From NCBI RefSeq assembly GCF_001656035.1, contig NZ_CP010029.1, positions 4,248,893 through 4,275,406 on the forward strand: 26,514 nt of DNA. Reading direction: 5' to 3'. A program made the translations under genes and the position numbers. Positions 13,789 to 20,390 of the stretch are shown in pieces. The DNA is from Yersinia entomophaga. Its GTDB lineage: Bacteria > Pseudomonadota > Gammaproteobacteria > Enterobacterales > Enterobacteriaceae. The notes below the pieces were generated by a model. The model did no database searches. It had not been told where the DNA came from and was given only the letters and a program-made list of their open reading frames with translations. Every line of letters starts with the position of its first letter. Positions within the stretch are counted from its first letter, which is position 1.

Positions 13789-14452
13789 TATTTACCAAAA
13801 GATTAACGGGGCCGATTACCGACGAATATTTGTCGTTGGTGATATCCACGGCTGCCTGAATAAGCTCGATGAGAAATTACTCTCAGTAGATTTCGATGAG
13901 AGCAAAGACTTGCTGATATCCGTAGGCGACCTGATTGACCGAGGTTCACAGAACGTCGAATGCCTCGACCTGATAACGCAGCCTTGGTTTCGTGCGGTTC
14001 GTGGCAATCATGAGCAAATGGCGATTGATGCACTGGATGGAAAATATGGAATGGCTGAATGCTGGGTAGCTAACGGCGGAATGTGGTTTTTCTGTCTCGA
14101 CCCCGACCAAAAACTATTGGCAACCAGCTTAATTAATCAGGCCGCTGCGCTGCCGCTGGTGATCGAAGTGACAACTGACAGCGGTAAATATGTAGTGGCC
14201 CACGCCGACTACCCTGGCAATGAATATTATTACGGAAAGCCGGTTAGTGAGGAGCTTGTTATTTGGAATCGGGATCGCGTGGGTGACGCTATGGATGGTT
14301 TAGGTGCAGAAATAACTGGGGCAAAGCAGTTTATCTTCGGCCATACGCCAATGAGTAAACCCAGCCAATTTAAAAACCAATTCTATATCGACACTGGTGC
14401 GGTATTTGGGCGTGAGTTAACAGTTATCCAGATTCAAGGGGAGCAGGCATGA
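13781..14452 (+). CDS. ninI: Lambda-type serine/threonine protein phosphatase
   Basis: A 223-residue metallophosphatase like lambda PP (NinI, 221 residues). The PPP-family motifs are in order: GDIHG (residues 20-24), GDLIDRG (49-55), RGNHE (74-78), a metal-binding His in VVAHADYP, and FGHTP. The family uses a two-metal centre and removes phosphate from Ser, Thr and sometimes Tyr residues. In lambda the gene precedes Q. Here the next reading frame starts in an ATGA overlap but soon turns into tail-fibre sequence. Confidence 0.94.
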   Translation: MPDIYQKINGADYRRIFVVGDIHGCLNKLDEKLLSVDFDESKDLLISVGDLIDRGSQNVECLDLITQPWFRAVRGNHEQMAIDALDGKYGMAECWVANGGMWFFCLDPDQKLLATSLINQAAALPLVIEVTTDSGKYVVAHADYPGNEYYYGKPVSEELVIWNRDRVGDAMDGLGAEITGAKQFIFGHTPMSKPSQFKNQFYIDTGAVFGRELTVIQIQGEQA

Positions 14453-14892
14453 CTCAGTTACCGCAATCCGTATGCGTGTATTGCTTCTTGATGCTTAACA
14501 AGGGTGAAACCTACGCCCAAAAAGAAGCGGCTAAGCGAGATGTCGGCACTGGGATTAATCAGATACCGGATATGTGGAGTTTTACCAGCTCAATGACCTC
14601 AACAGGCTGGATGAAGCGACCCGATGGTTTAATTGAACAATGGGGAGAATCATCCTTTTCCAGATCAAATGACCAGTTTTTTTATGCTGACGCTTTTTTC
14701 CCAATAGCGTTCCCCAATAAAGTTTTAAATATGAGTGTGACACTCCACGGCATCACCGATATTTCGATAATAGGAAAAACGCTCGCTGCGGATATGTTAG
14801 CAAGAACATGGGCAGCGATCCCACTGAGCAAGAAAAGCGGGGAAAACATCCCTACAGCGCAAAGAGTTATGTGGCGCGTTATTGGTTATTAA
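14449..14892 (+). CDS. Chimeric ORF: short nin-type start fused to a tail-fibre C-terminus
   Basis: A 147-residue frame. The first 12-20 residues (MTQLPQSVCVYC...) look like the start of a small Cys-containing nin-region protein coupled to the phosphatase gene. From about residue 22 (TYAQKEAAKRDVGTGINQIP) the sequence is a tail-fibre C-terminal region. It has DGLIEQWGESS, FFPIAFP and the terminal WRVIGY, the usual ending of side-tail-fibre proteins. The fibre shaft and N-terminal tail-attachment part are missing. A tail-fibre assembly gene follows after 11 bases. It probably arose by recombination at about 14486-14510 and is unlikely to make a working fibre as it stands. Confidence 0.75.
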   Translation: MTQLPQSVCVYCFLMLNKGETYAQKEAAKRDVGTGINQIPDMWSFTSSMTSTGWMKRPDGLIEQWGESSFSRSNDQFFYADAFFPIAFPNKVLNMSVTLHGITDISIIGKTLAADMLARTWAAIPLSKKSGENIPTAQRVMWRVIGY

Positions 14893-14903
14893 GTGAGGTT
14901 TAA

Positions 14904-15404
14904 ATGAATTATTTCTACAGCCCAGCGAATAATGCCGCTTATCCAGAATCGTTAAAAACGGAATATCAGGCTGCGCAAAGTTGGCCGGAGGATGCCGTTA
15001 AAATAACGGACGAGACTTATCAGACGTTTTTTGCCTGTGCTTCGCCAGCCGGTAAAACCAGAATAGCCGGAAAGCAAGGCCAGCCAGTTTGGGAGGATAT
15101 TCCCGTTTATGTCCCTACCGATGATGAATTGGCCGCCCGTGCTCGCCGCTATCGCGATGCTTTCATTCAAGCCACCGATCCCATGATGGTCAGTGATTAT
15201 TCTATTGACGACGTACCGCTGACGGAAGAGCAGCGCAGCGAGCTAATCGCCACTCGTTTAGCGTTCAAACAGTGGCCGACGCTGGCGAGCTGGCCGCTGA
15301 TTGAGTTGCCAGTGATTGCCGGGCTGGATAAATCCCGCTGGCTACTGACGGAAGCGGTGAATAATGGCTACGTGGTGCCGGTGTGGCCGCCAGAATTTCG
15401 TTAA
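14904..15404 (+). CDS. tfa: Tail-fibre assembly chaperone (Tfa family)
   Basis: A 166-residue protein with the Tfa pattern: N-terminal MNYFYSPANNAAYPES, a middle GKQGQPVWEDIP, and a helical C-terminal half with ARRYRDAFIQATDPMM, the variant end found in many P2- and lambda-type phages. Tfa proteins help trimeric fibres fold, and each works with the C-terminus encoded beside it. It follows the fibre fragment at 14449-14892 and converges on a second Tfa/fibre pair. Confidence 0.9.
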   Translation: MNYFYSPANNAAYPESLKTEYQAAQSWPEDAVKITDETYQTFFACASPAGKTRIAGKQGQPVWEDIPVYVPTDDELAARARRYRDAFIQATDPMMVSDYSIDDVPLTEEQRSELIATRLAFKQWPTLASWPLIELPVIAGLDKSRWLLTEAVNNGYVVPVWPPEFR

Positions 15405-15407
15405 ATC

Positions 15408-15438
15408 TTTATAGGCCGCATCGTTCGTGGCCTATAAA
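15408..15438. other. Perfect 10-bp stem hairpin between convergent Tfa genes
   Basis: TTTATAGGCC (15408-15417) and GGCCTATAAA (15429-15438) pair perfectly around an 11-base loop. It lies 3 bases from each of the two converging stop codons. It lacks a T run on the 3' side on either strand, so it is a barrier-like or rearrangement hairpin and not a clear intrinsic terminator. Confidence 0.6.
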
Positions 15439-15441
15439 AAA

Positions 15442-15864
15442 TCACTCAGGCTTTAGTGGCCACTCGATATTTGGCGCAGTTGAAACGTCAACACGCATCA
15501 GCAAAACTCGATATTTTCTCCACTCTGTGAGGTCAGCCTTTTCTTTTTCTGTCGCATCTCCCATATCAACAGCATCCTGCCGCCAGGCAATTTCAGAATC
15601 AGCCGCCTCCCTTAATGCCTTTTTTTTCTGGACAGCGCGATATATCAATTCTTCAGGTGAAGGCGGTGGTATATCAACCCATACTGGCCGTCCATTTAAT
15701 GACCCTATGGTCTTCCTATCTGGTGGAGTAGTTTTCCAGTATTCATTAGATTCCTCATCAGAAAGTAAAACAGCATCACTTGGCCAGGTTTTCTTGTTAT
15801 ATGTACCATCATCTTTCCATGCTGCAGGTATGAATCCATTTAAATTAGCGCTGTAATATACCAT
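15442..15864 (-). CDS. tfa: Second tail-fibre assembly chaperone (Tfa family)
   Basis: A 140-residue Tfa-family protein on the opposite strand: MVYYSANLNGFIPAAWKDDG, SLNGRPVWVDIP, and a C-terminal helical region with ALREAADSEIAWRQDAVDMG and TEWRKYRVLLMRVD. The start at 15864 has GAGGGA about 7 bases upstream and gives the family N-terminus. It differs strongly from the Tfa at 14904-15404 apart from the shared PVW-x-DIP core. Its partner is the fibre ending at 15875. Confidence 0.9.
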   Translation of the reverse strand: MVYYSANLNGFIPAAWKDDGTYNKKTWPSDAVLLSDEESNEYWKTTPPDRKTIGSLNGRPVWVDIPPPSPEELIYRAVQKKKALREAADSEIAWRQDAVDMGDATEKEKADLTEWRKYRVLLMRVDVSTAPNIEWPLKPE

Positions 15865-16277
15865 TGCATTTCCCTCAATATCCGATAGCAAAAACAAGTG
15901 GATTAGCTGTTCCAGGAACTGACCCAGAACCAAATACTTGTGAGAATAGGGTAATAGAATTTAAGTTGGTTGATGTCACTTGAAACATTTGGTCGCATGA
16001 CCCCGTACCATTCCCCAGAGTGGACACGCTGGAGAACACGCAAGCAGTTGGGAATGCTATAGGGAACGAGAGTGGACCCATGGTGCTCTCACCAGTAGAG
16101 GATGGGCCAGCAAACCATTGAATGATCAATCCACCAGGAACATCAGGTATGCGAATATAATCTCTGGTGGTTACTGTTTTCGGCTGTTGTGCTGAGATTT
16201 GTTTCCATTCTGACCATGGGCCCGCCCCATTCCACTCAGCGGTCAGACCACGGACAAACTTCAGTCCTGAGTACGTC

Positions 16278-16328
16278 GTATACTCTTGCTGGCATCCATA
16301 AGCTGATTGCGTGACAAGCAGTGTTCCA
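16278..16328. repeat. 51-bp direct repeat in the fibre gene, copy 1
   Basis: Identical to 16716-16766. It encodes the core of a duplicated 70-residue fibre module (LLVTQSAYGCQQEY). Identity at DNA level over 51 bp inside otherwise diverged modules points to recent homogenisation. Confidence 0.9.
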
Positions 16329-16715
16329 CTTGTATTTGCCGGGTAGTGCCTACCAGGAGTTGCTTGAGAATCGACGGATTGATACCAAACACCCACGCTT
16401 GACGTAATATTACCAAAACCATTTAAATCTGAAGTACCCAAAGACCCTTTAATAGGGAATCCACTAAGATTTGACAGCGCCAAAGATGGATTTGCAATAT
16501 CCGAGAGATTACTGATTTTGGCAAGACCACCAATATTTGTCAGGGACAAAGATGGATTTGTAACATCAGAGAGATTACTGATTTTAGCAAGAGAACCAAT
16601 GTCATTGGAGGTTGGTTTGTTATTGGGCCCGTAAAACTCAACCCATGATGCCCATGGCCCTGATCCAGTCCATGCACTAGATAATCCACGAACAAATTTA
16701 CGACCAGAGTAGGCT

Positions 16716-16766
16716 GTATACTCTTGCTGGCATCCATAAGCTGATTGCGTGACAAGCAGTGTTCCA
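16716..16766. repeat. 51-bp direct repeat in the fibre gene, copy 2
   Basis: Identical to 16278-16328, 438 bp away, inside the first of two duplicated fibre modules. Confidence 0.9.
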
Positions 16767-17067
16767 GATGATTGAATCGGATAATTCGCCGCCGAGGTTG
16801 CCAATATGTCGGTGGGTTGGTACCACACACCCGCAGAGGTTGCCCTATCACCCAGCGCATTTAAATTAATTGTCCCAAGATCTCCTTTAGATGCAAACCC
16901 ACCAATATTTGATAGGGACTTTGAGGCATTAGTAACATCAGAAAGGTTGGCGCTTTTCTTCAGGGCATCAGCAGCGGCGGCAATGACTTCGCCCCGGCGA
17001 GCTATTCCCTACACAACAGCACCCGACCAAATGCCGGGGAAGATTTTCCCCAAACGGGGGGTGGGTC

Positions 17068-17400
17068 ATGAAAATGTTGAAATCACCGGATGTATGGATG
17101 CTCATCATTGCCTGGATAGCAGACCACCGGGGTGAGTTACTTAGCGCGGCACTGGCTGCGTTGATGGCTTACTTGCGTGGCTGGTATGCCGGAGGAGGTA
17201 AAACGCAACGTATGCTTGATGCGGCCATGTGCTCAGTGATGGCATGGTTTATCAAAGATGTATTGGTTATAGCCGGGCTGAACCCTGACTGGTCATTAAT
17301 TGCCAGCGTGTTCATTGGGTACATGGGTACGGATTACATTGGTTCGGTGCTAAAGCGCATCGTTGGCAATAAGACAGGGGCTGACAATGCAAATCAGTAG
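17068..17400 (+). CDS. Phage holin (lambda-family class)
   Basis: A 110-residue inner-membrane protein with three hydrophobic segments (about residues 9-36, 52-72 and 76-98: DVWMLIIAWIAD, LLSAALAALMAYLRGW, WSLIASVFIGYMGTDYIGSVL). Such holins open lesions in the inner membrane at a set time so that endolysin reaches the cell wall. The start, ATG at 17068, has a GGGGGTGGG sequence just upstream. It overlaps the endolysin gene by 14 bases. The segment 17012-17067 before it is all that remains between the fibre fragment and the lysis genes, and it contains no late promoter I can identify. Confidence 0.88.
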   Translation: MKMLKSPDVWMLIIAWIADHRGELLSAALAALMAYLRGWYAGGGKTQRMLDAAMCSVMAWFIKDVLVIAGLNPDWSLIASVFIGYMGTDYIGSVLKRIVGNKTGADNANQ

Positions 17401-17836
17401 CACCGGAATCAATCTAATAAAACAATTCGAAGGCTGCAAATTGACGGCATATCCAGACCCTGGCACCGGCGGCGCTCCCTGGACAATTGGTTACGGCTGG
17501 ACTCATCCAGTAGATGGTAAGCCCGTGGTTCGCGGCATGACTATCGATCAGCCTACCGCCGACCGGTTGCTGAAATGCGGAGTTGTCCAGTTCGAGCAGG
17601 GCGTTAACCAGATGCTCAAAATCGGCGTAACCCAGAATCAATTCGACGCCTTGGTATCGCTGGCCTACAACATCGGAACCCGAGCGCTCAGCACATCGAC
17701 GCTGATGAAAAAGGTAAACGCGGGTGATGCAAAGGGCGCTGCGGATGAATTCCTGAAATGGAATAAAGCAGGTGGGAAAGAAATGAAAGGCCTGACTAAT
17801 CGCCGGGCGGCTGAGCGTGAGCTTTTCCTGTCATGA
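17387..17836 (+). CDS. Endolysin, glycoside hydrolase family 24 lysozyme
   Basis: A 149-residue muramidase of the T4/P22 lysozyme type that cuts the glycan strands of peptidoglycan. The catalytic triad is visible: Glu15 in FEGCKLTAYPD, Asp24, and Thr33 in PWTIGYGWT. The C-terminal part (ALVSLAYNIGTRALSTSTL, GLTNRRAAERELF) is standard. No signal or signal-arrest sequence is present, so release depends on the holin just upstream. The start at 17387 gives the usual family N-terminus. The stop overlaps the Rz start. Confidence 0.95.
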   Translation: MQISSTGINLIKQFEGCKLTAYPDPGTGGAPWTIGYGWTHPVDGKPVVRGMTIDQPTADRLLKCGVVQFEQGVNQMLKIGVTQNQFDALVSLAYNIGTRALSTSTLMKKVNAGDAKGAADEFLKWNKAGGKEMKGLTNRRAAERELFLS

Positions 17837-18288
17837 GTCGCGTAACGGCAATACTCATCGCTGTAACGGTGGCTCTGCTATTCGGCCTGATGTATTACCA
17901 CGGGCAAGTAACCAGGCTACAGCGCGACGTCTCTGACATTACCCAGATAGCCAACAGCAGACAGTCAGCCATTGACACGATGCTAATTCAGCGCCAGCAG
18001 GTTGCTGCTATCGATATCAAATACACCAAGGAACTGGCAGATGCCAAATCTGAGAACGAGCGCCTTCGTGCTGATATCGCTACTGGTGCTAAGCGGTTGC
18101 AGCTCAACGCCAGCTGTAAGCGATTGCCCGAAGCCACAGCCACCTCCAGCAGCGTTGATGATGCCAGCGCCAGACTTACTAACGCCGCTGAACGGGATTA
18201 TCTCAGTCTCCGCGAGCGAATCGGAATTGCAACCAGCCAAATAAACGGCTTGCAGGCGTATATCAATAACGTTTGTCTTGCGAGGTAA
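17833..18288 (+). CDS. Rz: Rz, inner-membrane spanin subunit
   Basis: A 151-residue protein very like lambda Rz: an N-terminal membrane helix (MSRVTAILIAVTVALLFGLM), then a periplasmic coiled coil with IDIKYTKELADAKSENERLR, and the end ERDYLSLRERI...INNVCLAR. Rz spans the periplasm from the inner membrane and pairs with the outer-membrane lipoprotein Rz1 to fuse the two membranes at lysis. Rz1 is encoded inside it in the +1 frame. It overlaps the endolysin gene by 4 bases. Confidence 0.95.
   Translation: MSRVTAILIAVTVALLFGLMYYHGQVTRLQRDVSDITQIANSRQSAIDTMLIQRQQVAAIDIKYTKELADAKSENERLRADIATGAKRLQLNASCKRLPEATATSSSVDDASARLTNAAERDYLSLRERIGIATSQINGLQAYINNVCLAR
18041..18244 (+). CDS. Rz1: Rz1, outer-membrane spanin lipoprotein, nested in Rz
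   Basis: A 67-residue ORF embedded in Rz in another frame. It has a lipoprotein signal (MPNLRTSAFVLISLLVLSGC) with lipobox LSGC, then a proline-rich part (CPKPQPPPAALMMPAPDLLTPLNGIIS) like lambda Rz1. After lipid attachment it would sit in the outer membrane and bind Rz. The start at 18041 has AAGGAACTGGC upstream. The embedded arrangement is that of lambda. Confidence 0.93.
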   Translation: MPNLRTSAFVLISLLVLSGCSSTPAVSDCPKPQPPPAALMMPAPDLLTPLNGIISVSASESELQPAK

Positions 18289-18321
18289 GAGAAGGTGGGG
18301 ACAGCATCCCCGCTGAATTAA

Positions 18322-18537
18322 TCACCCAACTTTGCGGTAAGGGTAGCCAGCTTTTTTGATATGCGCATCAAAATACTGCCCCTTAGACGGTGCGTTCATT
18401 AATGACGTGTGAATGGAGGCCGGGACTCTCGAATATTGATAAATACCGCCTCCTAGAAAAGCAATTTCCAAAGTGGAACTTGCACTATCGTAACCAACTG
18501 AATGAAGGTTTGAAGATGAAACAGGTTGACGAATCAA
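18322..18537 (-). CDS. KTSC-domain protein
   Basis: A 71-residue protein, MIRQPVSSSNLHSVGYDSAS..., with GGGIYQYSRVP and SKGQYFDAHIKKAGYPYRKV. This matches the KTSC domain, a small fold named for a Lys-tRNA synthetase-associated context; its role in phages is unknown. It lies behind Rz on the opposite strand, a common place for moron-like genes in lambdoid phages. Its 5' end overlaps the divergent 53-codon ORF by 22 bases. Confidence 0.88.
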   Translation of the reverse strand: MIRQPVSSSNLHSVGYDSASSTLEIAFLGGGIYQYSRVPASIHTSLMNAPSKGQYFDAHIKKAGYPYRKVG

Positions 18538-18677
18538 TTGATAAATCTCCTTTAAGTGGCAAAAGTGCCAAAGAGATGATCGAACACTTTAAGAAATATA
18601 ACTTCGTGGATGATCACGGACACAGGCTAGACATGTGCTTGGACTTCACAGATTTGATTGAAATGGCCGTTTCGTAG
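18516..18677 (+). CDS. Hypothetical 53-residue protein
   Basis: A small acidic ORF, MKQVDESIDKSPLSGKSAKE..., then FKKYNFVDDHGHRLDMCLDF and ending LIEMAVS. GAAGG lies 7 bases before the ATG. It diverges from the KTSC gene and is followed after 25 bases by a terminator. The HFKKYNFVDDHGH part looks like a small conserved phage protein, but I cannot name it. Confidence 0.6.
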   Translation: MKQVDESIDKSPLSGKSAKEMIEHFKKYNFVDDHGHRLDMCLDFTDLIEMAVS

Positions 18678-18702
18678 GCTTGTTAGGCAAAAAAACACAA
18701 AA

Positions 18703-18728
18703 GGCTCGACTTAGGTCGGGCTTTTTTT
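18703..18728 (+). terminator. Intrinsic terminator after the lysis region
   Basis: GCTCGAC, loop TTAG and GTCGGGC form a 7-bp stem (one G-U pair) followed by seven T residues. It separates the lysis genes from the KilA-N and packaging genes. The next stretch, 18729-18867, contains no gene; its 7-bp inverted repeat (CTCAGAA at 18763 and TTCTGAG at 18813) is noted in the findings. Confidence 0.85.
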
Positions 18729-18867
18729 ATGCAGTAAATCCAGCGCATCGCAGCGCAAATCACTCAGAACCTTTCAGGATGACCCTTGAGGAACCGGCTG
18801 GCTGTCGGAGCCTTCTGAGGGCCGTATTCCTGTGCGAACAAGGTTCATCACTAAAAGGTATATCCGA

Positions 18868-19390
18868 ATGAACATTATCCCTCTTAGCTATAAAGGCGAA
18901 TCAGTACGCTTTAACACTGAAGGTTGGGTAAACGTCACTGACGTTGCTGAGAAATTTGGTAAGCGCATCGACAACTGGATGAGGCTGATTTGAAACGCTT
19001 GAATACATCCGGGCGCTGGATGAGGCAATGACTGGTGTGGAGTCTGAAATTCTACATCCCTCGAAATGCAGGTATGTAAAAACCAGTAAGGCGAGAAAGG
19101 ATCGCGGAGGTGGTACATGGCTTCATCCAAAGCTATCGGTCGCTTTTGCGCGTTGGTGCGATGCTCGGTTCGCTGTCTGGTGTGATTTGCATATAGATAG
19201 CTTGTTGCGTGGTGAGCTAACGGAGCAGCAAAACTATGACCAGGCCTGCCGAATTCGCGATGACCGGAAATCAAAAGCAAGTGGTGGTGCACGAGAAATG
19301 GCACGTTGGCGCTGGGACAAACCTGCCCTAGAAGCAACCGTGGAATTCTGGCAGGAGCAACTGAAGTTAACGCTCGATATTGCCAGCTAA
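18868..19390 (+). pseudogene. KilA-N domain protein gene, frameshifted
   Basis: Two frames make up one KilA-N protein, a DNA-binding domain common in phage and viral regulators and antirepressor-like proteins. The first (18868-18993) reads MNIIPLSYKGESVRFNTEGW...KRIDNWMRLI and then stops. The second continues in the next frame as ETLEYIRALDEAM, then GGGTWLHPKLSVAFARWCDA and a C-terminal helical end. The break is at ATTTGAA near 18988-18992: removing one T restores RLIETLEY, the family sequence. It is either inactivated or carries a sequencing error. The kilA-N gene lies between lysis and packaging genes in many such phages. Confidence 0.88.
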
Positions 19391-19425
19391 AAGAAAAACT
19401 GAGAGCCACTTTCACAACGGCTCTC
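19390..19425 (-). terminator. Minus-strand terminator after the small membrane gene
   Basis: GAGAGCC and GGCTCTC (19401-19407 and 19419-19425) form a 7-bp stem with an 11-base loop. On the minus strand AGTTTTTCTTTT follows. It lies 7 bases after the stop of the 42-codon minus-strand gene, so that gene has its own transcription unit. There is no T run on the plus side. Confidence 0.7.
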
Positions 19426-19431
19426 CATTAA

Positions 19432-19560
19432 CTAAAAGCACTCATATATCAGATAGGCGATCCCGACCAAAGAGGCCATCCCTGTAAAGGTTAGCCCCAA
19501 TGCCAGGGTGGAGTAGCTCACTGTTGCAGCCATGTACCAACTTTTAAATTTAGCCCACAT
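19432..19560 (-). CDS. Small 42-residue membrane protein
   Basis: A minus-strand ORF, MWAKFKSWYMAATVSYSTLA..., ending SLVGIAYLIYECF. It has a short basic amphipathic start and one long or two short membrane segments. AAGGA lies about 8 bases before the ATG at 19560; two further in-frame ATG codons at 19569 and 19566 are too close to it. A terminator follows. It opposes the late operon, as lysogenic-conversion genes often do. No family is recognised. Confidence 0.6.
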   Translation of the reverse strand: MWAKFKSWYMAATVSYSTLALGLTFTGMASLVGIAYLIYECF

Positions 19561-19627
19561 AGTCATCATCCTTTTTGTTTTGCAAAAGAATGACAGTCAA
19601 ATCAGAGGGATGGAAATTGGTTGTACA

Positions 19628-19662
19628 GATCAATAATCGGCTATTGATCGTTTAAAACGATC
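19628..19662. repeat. Two adjoining palindromes before the packaging genes
   Basis: GATCAATA (19628-19635) and TATTGATC (19642-19649) form a perfect 8-bp inverted repeat. It runs into a second perfect palindrome, GATCGTTT-A-AAACGATC (19646-19662). They share the central GATC. They lie about 95 bases before the packaging genes in a stretch without ORFs. This could be a protein-binding site, a packaging-related site or a promoter region; nothing decides among these. Confidence 0.6.
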
Positions 19663-19755
19663 GTTGAACAACGAGACGGGTCAACTCCGTCAAGCCGTAG
19701 CAAGGCTGCTATCTCGCTTTATTGCAGGCCACGGATTCAAATTTGAAGTAAGGAA

Positions 19756-19986
19756 ATGATGGTGACCGATAAAACTGAGTTTGCTCGCGTCGTTCCAGAA
19801 ATAATTCAAGATAAGGCCAGCGATTGGCTGCTTGGGAAGCTTGATGAAGAACTTGATGCGTTAAGAGATTTGGGGGCATCAGGGGTAGACATTACTCAAA
19901 TTCTACCCGGATCCATCAGGGGGGCTAAGTTTAGAGCCGAACTTATTAGAGAAACCTTTATCACGCAGTATTCAGACGAGAAATAA
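19756..19986 (+). CDS. Hypothetical protein preceding terminase
   Basis: A 76-residue ORF, MMVTDKTEFARVVPEIIQDK..., with a helical acidic middle (LLGKLDEELDALRDLGASGV) and the end FITQYSDEK. AAGGA is 2 bases before the first ATG and 5 before the second, so the second (19759) is likelier. It ends 2 bases before the terminase small-subunit gene. I do not recognise it; small genes of this size often precede terS and may help packaging. Confidence 0.65.
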   Translation: MMVTDKTEFARVVPEIIQDKASDWLLGKLDEELDALRDLGASGVDITQILPGSIRGAKFRAELIRETFITQYSDEK

Positions 19987-19988
19987 CC

Positions 19989-20390
19989 ATGGCAAGCCTG
20001 ACACAGAAGCAAGAGACATTCTGTCAGGCATACATCGAAACGGGTAATGCTTCTGAGGCATATCGGACGGCGTATGCTGCTGACAAGATGAAACCTGAGA
20101 CCATTAACCGGAAAGCTAAAGAGTCATTAGACAACGGCAAGATCACGGCAAGGATTGCCGAATTGCAGGGTGAGATTAAGCAGCGCCATCACGTCACTGT
20201 TGACTCTTTGATTAGAGAATTGGAAGAGGCTCGGAAATCAGCTTTAGCGGCTGAGACGCCACAATCATCAGCAGCCGTAGCCGCAACAATGGGCAAGGCC
20301 AAGTTGACCGGCCTGGACAAAGTGATTGTCGAGCTGAGTGGCGGAGTTAAGGTCGAGCACAAATCTATTAAGGACATCTTCGATGGCTAA
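19989..20390 (+). CDS. terS: Terminase small subunit
   Basis: A 133-residue protein of the Terminase_2 family. The N-terminal helix-turn-helix ([20 protein letters not shown]...[20 protein letters not shown]) binds the packaging start site. The middle is a coiled oligomerisation region ([20 protein letters not shown]) and the C-terminus ([15 protein letters not shown]) is typical. It recruits the large subunit, whose gene overlaps its end by 8 bases. Confidence 0.92.
   Translation: MASLTQKQETFCQAYIETGNASEAYRTAYAADKMKPETINRKAKESLDNGKITARIAELQGEIKQRHHVTVDSLIRELEEARKSALAAETPQSSAAVAATMGKAKLTGLDKVIVELSGGVKVEHKSIKDIFDG

Larger units (their letters stand above)
15875..17008 (-). pseudogene. Tail-fibre gene without its 5' end
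   Basis: An open frame of about 377 codons with no usable start: the frame is open back to a TAG at 17009-17011, and the first possible start, GTG at 16828, lies inside fibre sequence. From the N-terminal side it carries NLSDVTNASKSLSNIGG-type fibre repeats, two copies of a 70-residue module (GVWYQ...SGTLLVTQSAYGCQQEY...KFVRGL), and a C-terminal head with GGLIIQWFAG, FPIAFP and AIGY. The C-terminal head would set receptor choice. The N-terminal virion-attachment part is missing, so the gene is a fragment or a silent alternative fibre end. It opposes late transcription. Confidence 0.85.

Noticed and set aside
15383..15856. Plus-strand ORF opposite the second Tfa gene
   Set aside because: The minus-strand frame encodes a clear Tfa protein; the plus frame is its shadow.
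14449..17011. Active invertible segment with flanking crossover sites
   Set aside because: I compared the two edges and found no matching inverted repeat and no invertase. Only the gene arrangement suggests inversion.
18888..19415. Long minus-strand ORF opposite the KilA-N gene
   Set aside because: The plus strand shows KilA-N similarity in both frames. The antisense frame has no start signal and an unlikely composition.
19660..19740. tRNA gene
   Set aside because: Short arms pair, but there is no full cloverleaf and no TTCGAAT-type T-loop.
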